From an uncultured Mycobacteriaceae bacterium (GTDB lineage: Bacteria; Actinomycetota; Actinomycetes; Mycobacteriales; Mycobacteriaceae): DNA of 64,000 nucleotides. The translations under genes and the position numbers were made by a program. Shown one piece after another: positions 16,260 to 25,927 of this stretch. The stretch lies in NCBI GenBank assembly GCA_902826815.1, contig CADEGF010000034.1, positions 1-64,000 on the forward strand, read 5' to 3'. The first letter of the stretch is position 1, and each line of letters starts with the position of its first letter. Under the pieces are notes generated by a model that was given only the letters and a program-made list of their open reading frames with translations, searched no databases and was not told the origin of the DNA.

Positions 16260-17978
16260 TCAGCCCTTGTTGTAGAAGACCCAGCGCGGCATGATCCACA
16301 GGGGGTTGTAGACGAAGTCCTTCACCCAGCACTGCATGATCTGGACGTTCTTCTCGTCTGCGGCCCAGATCCACATCGGATCGTCGTGGATCAACTGCAG
16401 CGCTTGCTTGTAATCGTTCTCGCGCTCGGTCACATCGGTCGACACCGCCGCTGTGTCCAGCAGTTCGGCCAGTGCGTCGGGGTCCTTCATCCCGCTGCGG
16501 TAGCCCAGCTTGGTGCCCCACTCGCCATCGGGGTGGAAGTACGTCTGCATGAACTGGTACGGATCGGTGAACGGGTCGGCGTTCTTGATCCACATCGCGT
16601 AGGGGAACGGCGTCTGGCCGTGCATCTCGTCGAACTGGGACTCCGCGACCTGAACCACGTTCACGCGGAATTTCGGGTTCAGCTTCTCCAGCGAATCCTT
16701 GAGGATCAGACCGACCGGCGTGAAGGTCGGGTTGGCCTCCTCGACGAGGATTGACACCTCGAATCCCTTATCCCAGTATCCAGTCTCCTTGAAGAGCTTC
16801 TCGGCCTGACCAAGGTCCTGGTTGTAATGCGGTGCGTCCTCCGACCAACCGAGCACACCCGGCGGGAGATAGGTCGGGTTGGCACCGAAGCCCTCGAGAC
16901 CGGAATTCACCATCGTGTCGTAGTCGAATGCGTAATTGAACGCCTGGCGGATCCGCACGTCGTGGAAGAAGTCGGCGGGGATGGTGTCGCTCTTCGGCAG
17001 CTTCGCCTTGTCGATCGCGAGATTGAAGGCCAGATGCAGCGGCTCGAGGAGGTATCCGCCCTCGTCGAAGCACACGTTGGGGGTATTGCCCTTGAGCTCC
17101 GTAACATACTGCGGCGTCGGCTCGACCAGGTCGAAGTCGCCTGCCTTCATGCCGATCGTGATGACACTCGGGTCGTCGACGACCTCCCAGCGGGCATCCA
17201 GTTTCGCCGGGCCGTTCCAGTAGTCGGCGAACTTCTCGAACGTCAGCCGCTCACCGCGATCCCACTTGGTGAGTTTGTAGGGGCCGCTGCCCGCTTCGCT
17301 CGTGGTCATGAATTCGTTCGTCTGGCCGGCCTGCACCCCGCCGTTCTTCTCGACCGCGTCCTTGCTGACGATCGCGGCGGGCGGCGAGTACGCGACGGTG
17401 CCGAGGAAGTAGGCGGCCGGCTCCTTGAGCTTCACCTCGAACTTGTATGGGTCCACCACGCGTGTCGACTCGATGAGGTCGGTCAGCTTGGAAGCCTGAC
17501 CCTCGGGCAGGTTCATCGTCATCACCCGGTCCCACGAGAACTTGACGTCCTCGGCGGTGAGGTCGGTCCCGTCGTGGAACTTGACGCCCTCGCGGATGGG
17601 AAAGGTGTACGTCAGCCCGTCGGGCGAGACCAGCCCGTTCTCCTTGCTCGGCACCTCGGTCGCGATCATCGGCACCGGATCGGCACTGTCAGGCGGGATA
17701 TCGATGAGGAAGTCATACATCTGGATGATGGCGCGGTTGCCGAACCCGCCATCGGTGGTGGCCGCGGGGTCGAGGGACTCGGGCTCACCGCCGAGCGAGT
17801 GGACGAATACACCGGGGTTCTTGACTTCGGACGGCGCGGCGCCATCGCCGCCGCCACCACCTTCACCTTCGGGAGTGGCTGCGTTACCGCACGCCATGGA
17901 CAGCGTGAGCAACACCGCGGAAATGATCGCGAGCGTACGAGCGGCAATGTTTCGCTGGTTGTGTGCAACGGGTTTCAT
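16260..17978 (-). CDS. peptide-type ABC transporter solute-binding lipoprotein (SBP family 5)
   Basis: A 572-residue extracytoplasmic binding protein of the DppA/OppA class. A signal peptide (IISAVLLTLSMAC) ends in a lipobox-like SMAC, followed by a Gly-rich linker (EGEGGGGGDGAA). Family landmarks are GGEPESLDPA, FPIREGVKFHDGTDLTAEDV, IRQAFNYAFD and the C-terminal DDPMWIWAADEKNV. The ATG at 17978 follows AGAGGGG; an ATG five codons earlier is possible. It is the first gene of the importer operon. A TTCGAnnTCGAA palindrome lies 124 bp upstream. The family includes transporters for peptides, nickel, opines and sugars, so the ligand is open. Confidence 0.92.
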   Translation of the reverse strand: MKPVAHNQRNIAARTLAIISAVLLTLSMACGNAATPEGEGGGGGDGAAPSEVKNPGVFVHSLGGEPESLDPAATTDGGFGNRAIIQMYDFLIDIPPDSADPVPMIATEVPSKENGLVSPDGLTYTFPIREGVKFHDGTDLTAEDVKFSWDRVMTMNLPEGQASKLTDLIESTRVVDPYKFEVKLKEPAAYFLGTVAYSPPAAIVSKDAVEKNGGVQAGQTNEFMTTSEAGSGPYKLTKWDRGERLTFEKFADYWNGPAKLDARWEVVDDPSVITIGMKAGDFDLVEPTPQYVTELKGNTPNVCFDEGGYLLEPLHLAFNLAIDKAKLPKSDTIPADFFHDVRIRQAFNYAFDYDTMVNSGLEGFGANPTYLPPGVLGWSEDAPHYNQDLGQAEKLFKETGYWDKGFEVSILVEEANPTFTPVGLILKDSLEKLNPKFRVNVVQVAESQFDEMHGQTPFPYAMWIKNADPFTDPYQFMQTYFHPDGEWGTKLGYRSGMKDPDALAELLDTAAVSTDVTERENDYKQALQLIHDDPMWIWAADEKNVQIMQCWVKDFVYNPLWIMPRWVFYNKG

Positions 17979-18101
17979 CGTGCCCCTCTTCATCGGGCGG
18001 CAGGCGAATAATTGGCTCTTTGCCGGAAGTATGCCTCCGGTCGAAAGAGGATCTGACCGTAATTCGGCATGTTCTCAGTGATCAAGAATGAGGCGATTCG
18101 A

Positions 18102-18113
18102 TTCGACATCGAA
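18102..18113. promoter_or_regulatory. TTCGAnnTCGAA operator candidate, site 3
   Basis: TTCGACATCGAA, with half-sites perfect and the central two bases non-palindromic. It lies in the 179-bp gap upstream of the importer operon, 124 bp before the solute-binding protein start and downstream of the hydrolase stop. Confidence 0.55.
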
Positions 18114-18157
18114 ACAATTGGCGTAGAGGGGATTTGCTCAACCGGAGTTGGCCGCGA

Positions 18158-19921
18158 TCACGGGATCTGTGGTAGCAGAAGGGTGGCGCGTTGTTGCGGG
18201 CCGGTGTGCAGGGTGGTGGTTCCGCCGTAGACGTCGGCAGGCCGATGGTCGGGGTCGGCGTGGGTGTAGATGCCGACGCCGCGCAGCTGTGAACCCCTGA
18301 AGTGGCTCAATTGTGCAGCAGGTCCCTGGTATTCGTAGTCGGTGCCGCGGACGGTCAGTCCGATGCGGTAGCCGGCGGGCACCACGATCGATGTCGGCCA
18401 GATCTCCACATCGAGTCGATAGACGGCGCGGGGAGTCAGCGGCGCAGGATTGTGGTGTGTGTGCCAGGGCCGCCACGGGGTACTCAGATCAGGGTCGAGT
18501 TCGCGGTGTGATGCGCGTAGCCAGCCCTGTCCGATGGGGGTGTGAGGGTCGACGGCGCCCTGCAGGACGACCTCGTCGCCGTCGGGGTCGAATACCCGCA
18601 CCACGGCGAAGATGTCGGCGTCCGTCGTGGTGGACGATATGTAGAGGGTGGCCGCGACCGGACCGGTGATCTCCGTATCGGCCGACATCGGCGGGGAGGT
18701 CATGGTGATGCCCGCATCGGTGAGGGCGGCGAACGATGCCTGCACCCGGCTCGTCGGGGGGTGGAGCGAGAGTGTGCGCGCCGCGGGGTCTAGATGCCAG
18801 GTGGTCCATTGCGTTCGCGCGATGGGCCATTCGTTTTCCGTGCGGTCGATGAAGTCGCCGTCGACGGTGCGGATTCGCAGCATGACCGGCGGCTGGCGGT
18901 CCCAGCCGTTGTCGGCGCCGTTGAGGAAGTGGTCGAAAAACCTTTTCTGCAAACTGATCCCGTAGTCGGTGTAGAACTCCGTCCAGTGCTCGAGGCCGTG
19001 GATTTCGAGCCACTTCTGGCTCGAGGCGGAGCGCAGGTAGCCCTCCACGTTGCCGCGTAGATGCAACGACGAACCTCCCCAGTTTGCCGAGGACAGCAAC
19101 GGGACGGTGATCTTGTCGAAGTGCGCAGACCGATCGCGGTGAAAAGCGTCGTCGAATGGGTGGGCGTCGATCTCGCCGGGAAAGTCGGATCTCTCGGATT
19201 CCAGGTCGACATATGTGCGGGTCTCTGGTCCTGCGACGAGTTCTCCGGTGTTCGCGCTGATGAAGCCGCGCTCCCCGCGACCGTGCTGCACCGTTGTCAC
19301 CGTGCGCTGGTACCAGACCGTCTTCATGTCATTGGCGATGCCGCCGTGGTAGGAGAGCTCACGGTAGAAGTCCGAGAAGCCCTCCCACGGAATGATCGCC
19401 GCGAGGTGCGGTGGATCCATCGCGGCGACCTGCCACTGATTGACGGCGTAGTAGCTGATGCCGAGCAGGCCGACTTTGCCGTTGCTCCATGGCTGGGTGC
19501 CCGCCCACTCGATGCAGTCGCGCATATCGACCATTTCGCGCGTGCTCCACGGATCGATGTAACCGGGTGACCGGCCCCATCCACGGGCGTCGACGCGGAC
19601 GCACACGTAGCCGTCAGGCACCCACTTCTCGGGATCGCATACCTCCCACGCCTGGAAGCGGTTCGACGAACCAGCCGCCACCTCGGGGCAGCGATCGATC
19701 ATCGCCTTCCACGCGTCGGGGTAACCCTCCTGGAACGCCAGATCCTTGCCGTAGGGGCCGTGGCTCAGGACCACTGGATGAGCGAGATCGTCGTCGGGAC
19801 GAAAGACGTTGGCCCTCAGGACCGCGCCGTCGTCCATCTCGATCGGCAGATCCCACTCGACCACCATTCCGATCCCTGGAACCGTCTCGGCGGCTATCTT
19901 GCGACCCACGGCCAGCTTCAC
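18158..19921 (-). CDS. CocE/NonD family (X-Pro dipeptidyl-peptidase S15-like) hydrolase
   Basis: A 587-residue serine hydrolase. The N-terminal alpha/beta-hydrolase domain has a GISYYA nucleophile elbow (the family GxSYxG form) after NGKVGLLG and an S15-type RVDARGWGRSPG segment. The C-terminal part (about residues 370-587) is the jelly-roll X-Pro domain, with ITGPVAATLYISST and RIGLTVRGTDYE. The family cleaves ester or amide bonds, such as cocaine esterase, glutaryl-7-ACA acylase or X-Pro peptidase. No signal peptide is evident. A perfect 16-bp palindrome lies 47 bp upstream. It plausibly cleaves an imported ester or amide to feed the CoA pathway. Confidence 0.9.
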   Translation of the reverse strand: MKLAVGRKIAAETVPGIGMVVEWDLPIEMDDGAVLRANVFRPDDDLAHPVVLSHGPYGKDLAFQEGYPDAWKAMIDRCPEVAAGSSNRFQAWEVCDPEKWVPDGYVCVRVDARGWGRSPGYIDPWSTREMVDMRDCIEWAGTQPWSNGKVGLLGISYYAVNQWQVAAMDPPHLAAIIPWEGFSDFYRELSYHGGIANDMKTVWYQRTVTTVQHGRGERGFISANTGELVAGPETRTYVDLESERSDFPGEIDAHPFDDAFHRDRSAHFDKITVPLLSSANWGGSSLHLRGNVEGYLRSASSQKWLEIHGLEHWTEFYTDYGISLQKRFFDHFLNGADNGWDRQPPVMLRIRTVDGDFIDRTENEWPIARTQWTTWHLDPAARTLSLHPPTSRVQASFAALTDAGITMTSPPMSADTEITGPVAATLYISSTTTDADIFAVVRVFDPDGDEVVLQGAVDPHTPIGQGWLRASHRELDPDLSTPWRPWHTHHNPAPLTPRAVYRLDVEIWPTSIVVPAGYRIGLTVRGTDYEYQGPAAQLSHFRGSQLRGVGIYTHADPDHRPADVYGGTTTLHTGPQQRATLLLPQIP

Positions 19922-19967
19922 CGCGCGGAGCCTACGGATGCCGCGCCGGGGTGGTCAACGGGCTGCT

Positions 19968-19983
19968 GTTTCGATATCGAAAC
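19968..19983. promoter_or_regulatory. TTCGAnnTCGAA operator candidate, site 4 (perfect 16-bp palindrome)
   Basis: GTTTCGATATCGAAAC is fully palindromic and contains the same core as sites 1-3. It lies 47 bp upstream of the CocE-type hydrolase start, where a repressor would block the promoter. Confidence 0.65.
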
Positions 19984-19996
19984 GTAGGAAGCCCCG

Positions 19997-20968
19997 CTAT
20001 CGCAGCGTGACGACGACCTTGCCCTTGGCGGTCCGGTCCTCCAGCGACGCGATCGCTTCTGCGGCACGCTCGAGCGGGTACACCTCCGGTAGCGGCGCGG
20101 ACACCTTGCCCGACGCCAGCAGCGGCTCGAGCTCGTCCCACTGGGAGCGCAGATAACCTGGATGACTCAGAGTCCAAGCGCCCCAACCGACTCCGACCGC
20201 GTCGACGTTGTTCAGCAGCAGGCGGTTCACCTTCACCGACGGGATCTCGCCATCGGTGAACCCGATGACCAGCAGGCGCCCACCCGGCGCCAACGATCGC
20301 AGGGAGTCGGTGAATCGAACACCCCCGACGGGATCGACGACGATATCGACGCCGCGACCGTTCGTGAGCCCCTTGACCGCGTCCTTGAAGCCGTCGGCCA
20401 GCACCACGTCGGAGGCACCCGCTGCCCGCGCGACCTCACCCTTGGCCTCCGTGCTGACCACCGCGATGGTCCGACTTGCGCCGAGCGCAGGTGCCAGTCG
20501 CAGCGACGACGTGCCGATACCGCCTGCCGCGCCGTGCACGAGGACCGTCTCACCCTCGGCCAGCCTGCCGCGTGTCCGCAACGCGAAATGCATTGTGAAG
20601 TCGTTGAACAACAGGCCTGCACCGGCTTCGAATGACACCGAGTCGGGAAGCTTGAATACGTAGTCCGGCTGTAGCACAACGACTTCTGACATGGCGCCGG
20701 TGAACATCGTCAGACCGATGACGCGGTCGCCCGCCTCGACGCCCGATCCCGCCGGTGCACTGCGCACCACACCGGCGAGTTCCGCACCGGGGATGAACGG
20801 CAGAGGCGCCTTGTACTGATAGAGCCCGCGACTCTGCAGAGCGTCCGGAAAGACGACCCCCGCCGCGTGCACGTCGATGACGACCGCGCCGCCGCCGTCG
20901 GGTTCGTCCAGCTCGACGAGCTGAGCGGCCAGGGGACCGTCGAGGCTGGGGATCTGGATTGCGCGCAT
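19997..20968 (-). CDS. fadB4: zinc-independent quinone oxidoreductase-like protein (FadB4-like)
   Basis: A 323-residue medium-chain dehydrogenase/reductase of the NADPH:quinone oxidoreductase branch. It has a GroES-like N-terminal domain, the NADPH-binding VHGAAGGIG and no zinc-ligand cysteines. Length and N-terminus (MRAIQIPSLDG) fit what I recall of M. tuberculosis FadB4 (Rv3141), but no alignment was run. In M. tuberculosis that gene neighbours fadE23; here it is about 42 kb from the fadE23-like gene. The ATG at 20968 is chosen because the long upstream reading is a shadow of other genes. Confidence 0.8.
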   Translation of the reverse strand: MRAIQIPSLDGPLAAQLVELDEPDGGGAVVIDVHAAGVVFPDALQSRGLYQYKAPLPFIPGAELAGVVRSAPAGSGVEAGDRVIGLTMFTGAMSEVVVLQPDYVFKLPDSVSFEAGAGLLFNDFTMHFALRTRGRLAEGETVLVHGAAGGIGTSSLRLAPALGASRTIAVVSTEAKGEVARAAGASDVVLADGFKDAVKGLTNGRGVDIVVDPVGGVRFTDSLRSLAPGGRLLVIGFTDGEIPSVKVNRLLLNNVDAVGVGWGAWTLSHPGYLRSQWDELEPLLASGKVSAPLPEVYPLERAAEAIASLEDRTAKGKVVVTLR

Positions 20969-21031
20969 CGCCCCATTTAACAACCTCGGGTGGCGGGGGC
21001 CGCGGGCGCCTGAAGGTACTATTTGCCAGCT

Positions 21032-22003
21032 ATGCCGAGAGGTCAGCGGGTCAAACGCAAAATCCGGCGGTTCGCCGCGGCCGATGCGCTGCCGCCGTCG
21101 CGTCCCATGACCGTGCGCGCGGGCGACGGTACCGCGCTGCACGCCGAGGTCTTCGGTCCCGAGGACGGCTATCCGATCGTGCTGGCCCACGGCATCACCT
21201 GCGCCATCCGGGTGTGGGCGTACCAGATCGCCGACCTGGCCCGCGACTACCGCGTGATCGCCTACGATCACCGCGGCCACGGCAGAAGCGGTCTGCCGAC
21301 GCGTCGCGCGAACTACGGCCTCAACTTCCTCGCGGCCGACCTCGACGCCGTTCTCGAGGCGACGCTGAAGCCGGGCGAACGCGCCGTCATCGCAGGCCAC
21401 TCGATGGGCGGCATCGCGATCACGTCGTGGTCCGAGCGGTATCCCCTGCGGGTGACCGAGCGCGCGGACGCTGTGGCGCTCATCAATACCACCACCGGCG
21501 ATCTGTTGCGGCACGTCAAGTTGGCGCCCGTGCCGCCGACTCTGACCGACGCCAGGGTGCGCACCGCCGAGGTGCTGTTGAAGAACTTCGGGGCGGCACC
21601 GCTGCTGCGCGGCGTCGACCGTCCGAGCAAGCGGTTCGTGCAGATGATGGCGGTCGGCCGCGATGCGGATCCGGCGATCGCCGATTTCATCTACGAGCTC
21701 TTCACCGAGACACCGCCTGCGGGGCGCGGCGGCTGGGCCCGAAAACTGGTCGATTCGCTTGGCACCAACCAGCACATCGGCCTGCAGAACCTGACGGTGC
21801 CGACGCTGGTGATCGGCAGCGAGAAGGACCGCCTGCTGCCGATGGTGTCGTCGCGCCACATCGCGCGGATGGCGCCCAACCTGGCCCAGTTCGTCGAGCT
21901 GTCCGGCGGGCACTGCGCGATCCTCGAACGCCCCGACGAAGTCAACGCGCAGCTGCGCCTGCTCGTCGAATCGGTCGGCGAGCAGCAGCGCGCCACGTCC
22001 TAG
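21032..22003 (+). CDS. alpha/beta hydrolase
   Basis: A 323-residue alpha/beta-hydrolase with the nucleophile elbow GHSMGG, an oxyanion-hole HGIT, an acid in [10 protein letters not shown] and the His in SGGHCAIL. The Lys/Arg-rich start ([12 protein letters not shown]) has no signal peptide. The ATG at 21032 is preferred over a TTG three codons earlier. It diverges from the FadB4-like gene, and its last 4 bases overlap the convergent amine oxidase gene. The substrate is unknown. Confidence 0.85.
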   Translation: MPRGQRVKRKIRRFAAADALPPSRPMTVRAGDGTALHAEVFGPEDGYPIVLAHGITCAIRVWAYQIADLARDYRVIAYDHRGHGRSGLPTRRANYGLNFLAADLDAVLEATLKPGERAVIAGHSMGGIAITSWSERYPLRVTERADAVALINTTTGDLLRHVKLAPVPPTLTDARVRTAEVLLKNFGAAPLLRGVDRPSKRFVQMMAVGRDADPAIADFIYELFTETPPAGRGGWARKLVDSLGTNQHIGLQNLTVPTLVIGSEKDRLLPMVSSRHIARMAPNLAQFVELSGGHCAILERPDEVNAQLRLLVESVGEQQRATS

Positions 22004-23361
22004 CTGGACAGTTCCTTGTGCACCTCGGTGGCAACCCGGCGGCCCGACCGCACAGCGCCGTCGAGGAAGCCCGTCCATTCGTCGGCGGTCTCCGTGCCCG
22101 CCCAGTGGATGCCCTCCACCGGCTTGCGTAGCCACGGTCCGTAGGTGGTCCACGAACCCGGCGGGACCGCGGCCGTCGGTCCACCTGGCGCGAATTCCTC
22201 GGTGCCCCAACAGTGGTCGATGTAGTCGATCGGCTCCAGTGCCTCGGTGCCGAACAGGTCGGCGAAGCCGGACAGCGCACGCGCGCGACGCTCTTCCGGC
22301 GGCAGCGAATCGAACGTGCGCGGATCGGTGAAGCCGAGCAGCACGCCTGGTCCGTCGTCGTCGGGGCTGACGTCGAACGTGATGAACACCGGCCCCTCGT
22401 CGGACAGCGCCTCGCCGCTGCAGCCGTTGGCGCGCCAGAACGGCGTGTCGTAGGCGGCGTATGCCTTGGACAGATGGCCCTGCGGCCAGTGCTGCGCGAG
22501 CTTCTCGTATTCGGCGGGCAGGGCGGGGGAGAAGTCGATCTTCCCTCGATGCTCTGGCGGGATCGCAACGACGACCGCCTTTGCGGTGACGTCCCCGATG
22601 TCGCCGCCGTCGGTGCTGACGGTGAAGGTGCCGTCGCCGTTGCGTTCGATACGGGACACGGTGACTCCGAGACGGACGCGCTCGCCGAGCTCGTCGGCCA
22701 CCTTCAGCGCGATCTGCTGGGTGCCGCCGGGGAAGCGGTCCTGCTGCGCACCGCCCTCCACGTCGAGCATCCGTCCGATACCGCCCGCGGCCTTGACGTA
22801 GCGAACGGCGTGCAGCATCGACACCTGGTCGGGTTCGCAGCCCCAGGTGACCCTGGACATGATCGCCATCAGGTCGCGCGTCGAGGCGTTCGCATGCACG
22901 TATCTCAACCACTCGTCGAGCGTCTTGCTGTCGAGGATTTCGGCGATCGAGGACGTCCATGGCTCGTGCACCGGCACCCGCCTGCTCACCCGCTCGAACC
23001 GCCACTGGATTCGCCCGACATCGACAAGCTCGATGATCGACAGCTTGGGAATCGTGCTGCGATAGGCGCGGACGCGGCCGCGCCACTTGATCAGGTTCTT
23101 GCCGCGGGCGTGGGTGGGCACCGTTTTGCAGCCGAGCTCGCGGGCGAGATCTTTGACGGCGTCCTGCGTCGGGCCGACGAATGTGCCGCCGAGGTCCACC
23201 GGAATGCCTGCGAGCGTCGTGGTCGACGACCGCCCGCCGACCCGGTCACGGCCCTCCAGCACGACGACCTCGTAGGAGAGTCGGACCAGTTCGCGCGCCG
23301 CGGTCAGCCCCGCGAACCCGGCCCCGACAACGACGACGTCCGCAGTTGTTTCAGGGGTCAC
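22000..23361 (-). CDS. flavin-containing amine oxidase
   Basis: A 453-residue FAD enzyme of the monoamine oxidase/phytoene desaturase superfamily. The N-terminal dinucleotide fold [17 protein letters not shown] and the following [10 protein letters not shown] motif are intact, as is the C-terminal FAD-binding [11 protein letters not shown]. It oxidises a primary amine or a related substrate to an imine/aldehyde with release of peroxide. It is transcribed toward the alpha/beta hydrolase and away from the luciferase-like gene at 23381, with only 19 bp between the divergent starts. Confidence 0.9.
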   Translation of the reverse strand: MTPETTADVVVVGAGFAGLTAARELVRLSYEVVVLEGRDRVGGRSSTTTLAGIPVDLGGTFVGPTQDAVKDLARELGCKTVPTHARGKNLIKWRGRVRAYRSTIPKLSIIELVDVGRIQWRFERVSRRVPVHEPWTSSIAEILDSKTLDEWLRYVHANASTRDLMAIMSRVTWGCEPDQVSMLHAVRYVKAAGGIGRMLDVEGGAQQDRFPGGTQQIALKVADELGERVRLGVTVSRIERNGDGTFTVSTDGGDIGDVTAKAVVVAIPPEHRGKIDFSPALPAEYEKLAQHWPQGHLSKAYAAYDTPFWRANGCSGEALSDEGPVFITFDVSPDDDGPGVLLGFTDPRTFDSLPPEERRARALSGFADLFGTEALEPIDYIDHCWGTEEFAPGGPTAAVPPGSWTTYGPWLRKPVEGIHWAGTETADEWTGFLDGAVRSGRRVATEVHKELSS

Positions 23362-23380
23362 CCAACTAGGCTCTCACGCC

Positions 23381-24370
23381 GTGAAGGTGATGACAGCGCT
23401 GTTCGGGCCCATAAACGCGATCGAGCAGGCGCGGGCATTCCGCGACGCAGGTGCGAGCGGGGTTTTCACCTTCGAGGGAACCAACGACGTTTTCACGCCG
23501 CTAACGCTGGCGTCGACCGTCGGTGGGCTGGACCTGATGACAAACGTTGCAATTGCGTTTCCCCGCAACCCTATTCACCTCGCTCACCAGGCCATCGATC
23601 TTCAACTGCTCAGCGAGGGCAGGTTTGCGCTGGGCTTGGGCACACAAATTCGTACGCAGATCGAGAAGCGGTTCGGCGCGGAGTTCGACAGGCCGGTGGC
23701 CAGGATGACCGAGCTGGTGGCGGCGCTGCGGGCGATATTCGACACCTGGGAGACCGGCGAACGTCTCGACTTCCGCGGTGAGTACTACCGCCACACGCTG
23801 ATGACGCCGACGTTCAGCCCCGGCGAGAATCCGTACGGGCCGCCGCCGATCTATGTGGGTGCGCTGGGCCCTCGGCTGACCCGCGCGACCGCCGAGCACG
23901 CCGACGGCCTGCTGGTGATGCCGTTCGGCAACAGGCGCTTTCTGCACGAGGTCACGATGCCCGCGGTGCGTGAGGGACTGGCCGCCGCGGGCAAGGCGGA
24001 AAGCGACTTCGCCGTCATCCCGGAAATCATCGTGTCGGTCGGCCAAGACGACGACGCCCACACCGCCACCCGGCGCCTGCTGGGTTTCTACGGCTCGACC
24101 CCCGCCTACCGCCCGGTGCTCGAGATTCACGGCTGGGGGGATCTGCAGCCCGAACTCAATGCGCTGTCCAAGCAGGGCCGGTGGGAGGAGATGGGCAAGC
24201 TGATCGACGACGACGTCCTGCACACCATCGCGGCCTGCGGCACGGCCGCCGACGTGGCGGCTCATATCCGCGACCGGGTGGGTGGCATCTCCGACCGGAT
24301 CTGCCTGTACCAGGCCGGACCCGTCGCCCCGGAAACCTTGGGTGAGATCGTTGACGCACTCGGAGGCTGA
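23381..24370 (+). CDS. F420-dependent LLM-class oxidoreductase (TIGR03617-like)
   Basis: A 329-residue luciferase-like TIM-barrel protein. Family features include FRDAGASGVFTFEGTNDVF near the N-terminus, HLAHQAIDLQLLSEGRFALGLG, PPPIYVGALGPRLTRATAEHADG and a conserved C-terminal region. Mycobacterial members of this subfamily are predicted to use coenzyme F420. The GTG at 23381 is the only reasonable start and lies 19 bp from the divergent amine oxidase start. The substrate is unknown. Confidence 0.87.
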   Translation: MKVMTALFGPINAIEQARAFRDAGASGVFTFEGTNDVFTPLTLASTVGGLDLMTNVAIAFPRNPIHLAHQAIDLQLLSEGRFALGLGTQIRTQIEKRFGAEFDRPVARMTELVAALRAIFDTWETGERLDFRGEYYRHTLMTPTFSPGENPYGPPPIYVGALGPRLTRATAEHADGLLVMPFGNRRFLHEVTMPAVREGLAAAGKAESDFAVIPEIIVSVGQDDDAHTATRRLLGFYGSTPAYRPVLEIHGWGDLQPELNALSKQGRWEEMGKLIDDDVLHTIAACGTAADVAAHIRDRVGGISDRICLYQAGPVAPETLGEIVDALGG

Positions 24371-24409
24371 CCACATATCGTGGTACTGAGGGGGACCAAG
24401 GGAGATCAT

Positions 24410-25918
24410 ATGGCCGACGAGCGCTTGCGCGAGGAGACGACCGGCACCGAGGCGGAGTATTCCGACGTTCTGATCATCGGCGCGGGCATCTCAGGGATCG
24501 GCGCGGCCTACCGCATCCACGAGAAGAACCCGAAGCTGTCATACACGGTGCTCGAGCGCCGTGCGCGGATCGGCGGCACCTGGGATATCCACCGCTATCC
24601 AGGCATCCGGTCGGACAGCGACATCTTCACCTTGAGCTTCCCCTTCGAACCGTGGACCGGGGAGGAGAACGTTGCCGACGGGCCCGATATCCGTCAGTAC
24701 CTTATCGACACCGCGCGCAAGCACGGCATCGACACCCACATCCGATTCAACACCCGAGTGCTGTCCGCCAATTGGGATTCGAACACCGACACCTGGATTG
24801 TGCAGACCGAGGTCGACGGCGCGCCAACGACCTACCGCGGCCGATTCCTGTTCTTCGGCACCGGCTACTACAACTACGACGAGCCGTACCGCCCGGATTT
24901 CCCTGGCCTGGAGAATTTTTCGGGTGAGGTGGTGCACCCACAGCAATGGCCGGAATCGCTGGACTACACGGGCAAGCGGTTGGTGGTGATCGGTAGTGGT
25001 GCGACGGCGGTCAGCATGATCCCGTCGCTGACCGAGAAGGCCGGTCACGTGACGATGTTGCAACGCTCGCCGACGTACATGCTGTCGTCACCGCGGATCA
25101 ATCCGATCGTGCAGACACTGCGGAAGGTGCTGCCGTCGCGCGCCGCCTATGCGGCGGTGCGGTGGTACAACACTGCGTTCGTGGTGGTGACGTATGCGCT
25201 GTCCCGCAAGGCGCCAAGGCTGGTGAAGTGGATCATCAGGGCCGGGGCGAAACGCAGTCTGCCCGAGGGTTATCCCGTCGACGTGCACTTCAAGCCGCGC
25301 TACAACCCCTGGGATCAGCGCATGTGCCTGATCCTCGACAACGACCTGTTCGAGGCGATCGGCGACGGGCGCGCGGAAGTGGTGACCGACACCATCGACC
25401 ATATCGACGCGACCGGCATCGCCCTGCGGTCCGGAAGACATCTCGATGCTGACGTCATTGTCACGGCCACCGGTATCCAGTTGCAGGCGCTCGGCGGTGT
25501 CGCGTTGAGCATCGACGGCGCCGAGGTCAAGCCGCAGGACAGGTTCGTCTACAAGGAGCACCTGCTCGAGGACGTTCCCAACGCGGCGTGGTGCGTCGGC
25601 TACATCAATGCGTCGTGGACGCTGCGGGCAGATCTGACTGCCCGCGCGGTGGCGAAACTGTTGGCCTACATGGACTCTCACGGTTACACCCACGCTTACC
25701 CGCATCTCGGGGACGTGCCGATGCCCGAGAAGCCTGCCTGGAACATCAATGCGGGCTACGTGCAGCGCGCTGCGCACGCACTGCCGAAGTCGGGCACCCA
25801 CCGGCCGTGGAATGTGCGCCACAACTACCTGCTCGATGCGATCGACCACCGCTTCGACCGGATCGAGGAGTCGATGGTGTTCGGCCGCGTCGAGGCCAAG
25901 TCGGCGCAGTCGGCCTAG
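24410..25918 (+). CDS. flavin-containing (Baeyer-Villiger type) monooxygenase
   Basis: A 502-residue class B flavoprotein monooxygenase. It has the FAD-binding IIGAGISGIG, the Baeyer-Villiger fingerprint FSGEVVHPQQW and the NADPH-binding VVIGSGATA. It inserts an oxygen next to a ketone or oxidises a heteroatom using NADPH and O2. The ATG at 24410 follows GGGAG; an in-frame start ten codons earlier lacks this. The next gene (a DUF4345-like membrane protein) begins 9 bases after the stop, so they probably share a transcript. Confidence 0.92.
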   Translation: MADERLREETTGTEAEYSDVLIIGAGISGIGAAYRIHEKNPKLSYTVLERRARIGGTWDIHRYPGIRSDSDIFTLSFPFEPWTGEENVADGPDIRQYLIDTARKHGIDTHIRFNTRVLSANWDSNTDTWIVQTEVDGAPTTYRGRFLFFGTGYYNYDEPYRPDFPGLENFSGEVVHPQQWPESLDYTGKRLVVIGSGATAVSMIPSLTEKAGHVTMLQRSPTYMLSSPRINPIVQTLRKVLPSRAAYAAVRWYNTAFVVVTYALSRKAPRLVKWIIRAGAKRSLPEGYPVDVHFKPRYNPWDQRMCLILDNDLFEAIGDGRAEVVTDTIDHIDATGIALRSGRHLDADVIVTATGIQLQALGGVALSIDGAEVKPQDRFVYKEHLLEDVPNAAWCVGYINASWTLRADLTARAVAKLLAYMDSHGYTHAYPHLGDVPMPEKPAWNINAGYVQRAAHALPKSGTHRPWNVRHNYLLDAIDHRFDRIEESMVFGRVEAKSAQSA

Positions 25919-25927
25919 GGGGAATCG

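Noticed and set aside
19661-19673. GGTTCGACGAACC palindrome resembling the regulon motif
   Set aside because: It lies inside the CocE-type hydrolase coding sequence and has a one-base centre with a different core, so it does not fit TTCGAnnTCGAA.
20969-23086. Upstream extension of the FadB4-like reading frame to over 1000 codons
   Set aside because: The extension is antisense or out of frame to the hydrolase and amine oxidase genes; the family N-terminus MRAIQIPSLDG sets the start at 20968.
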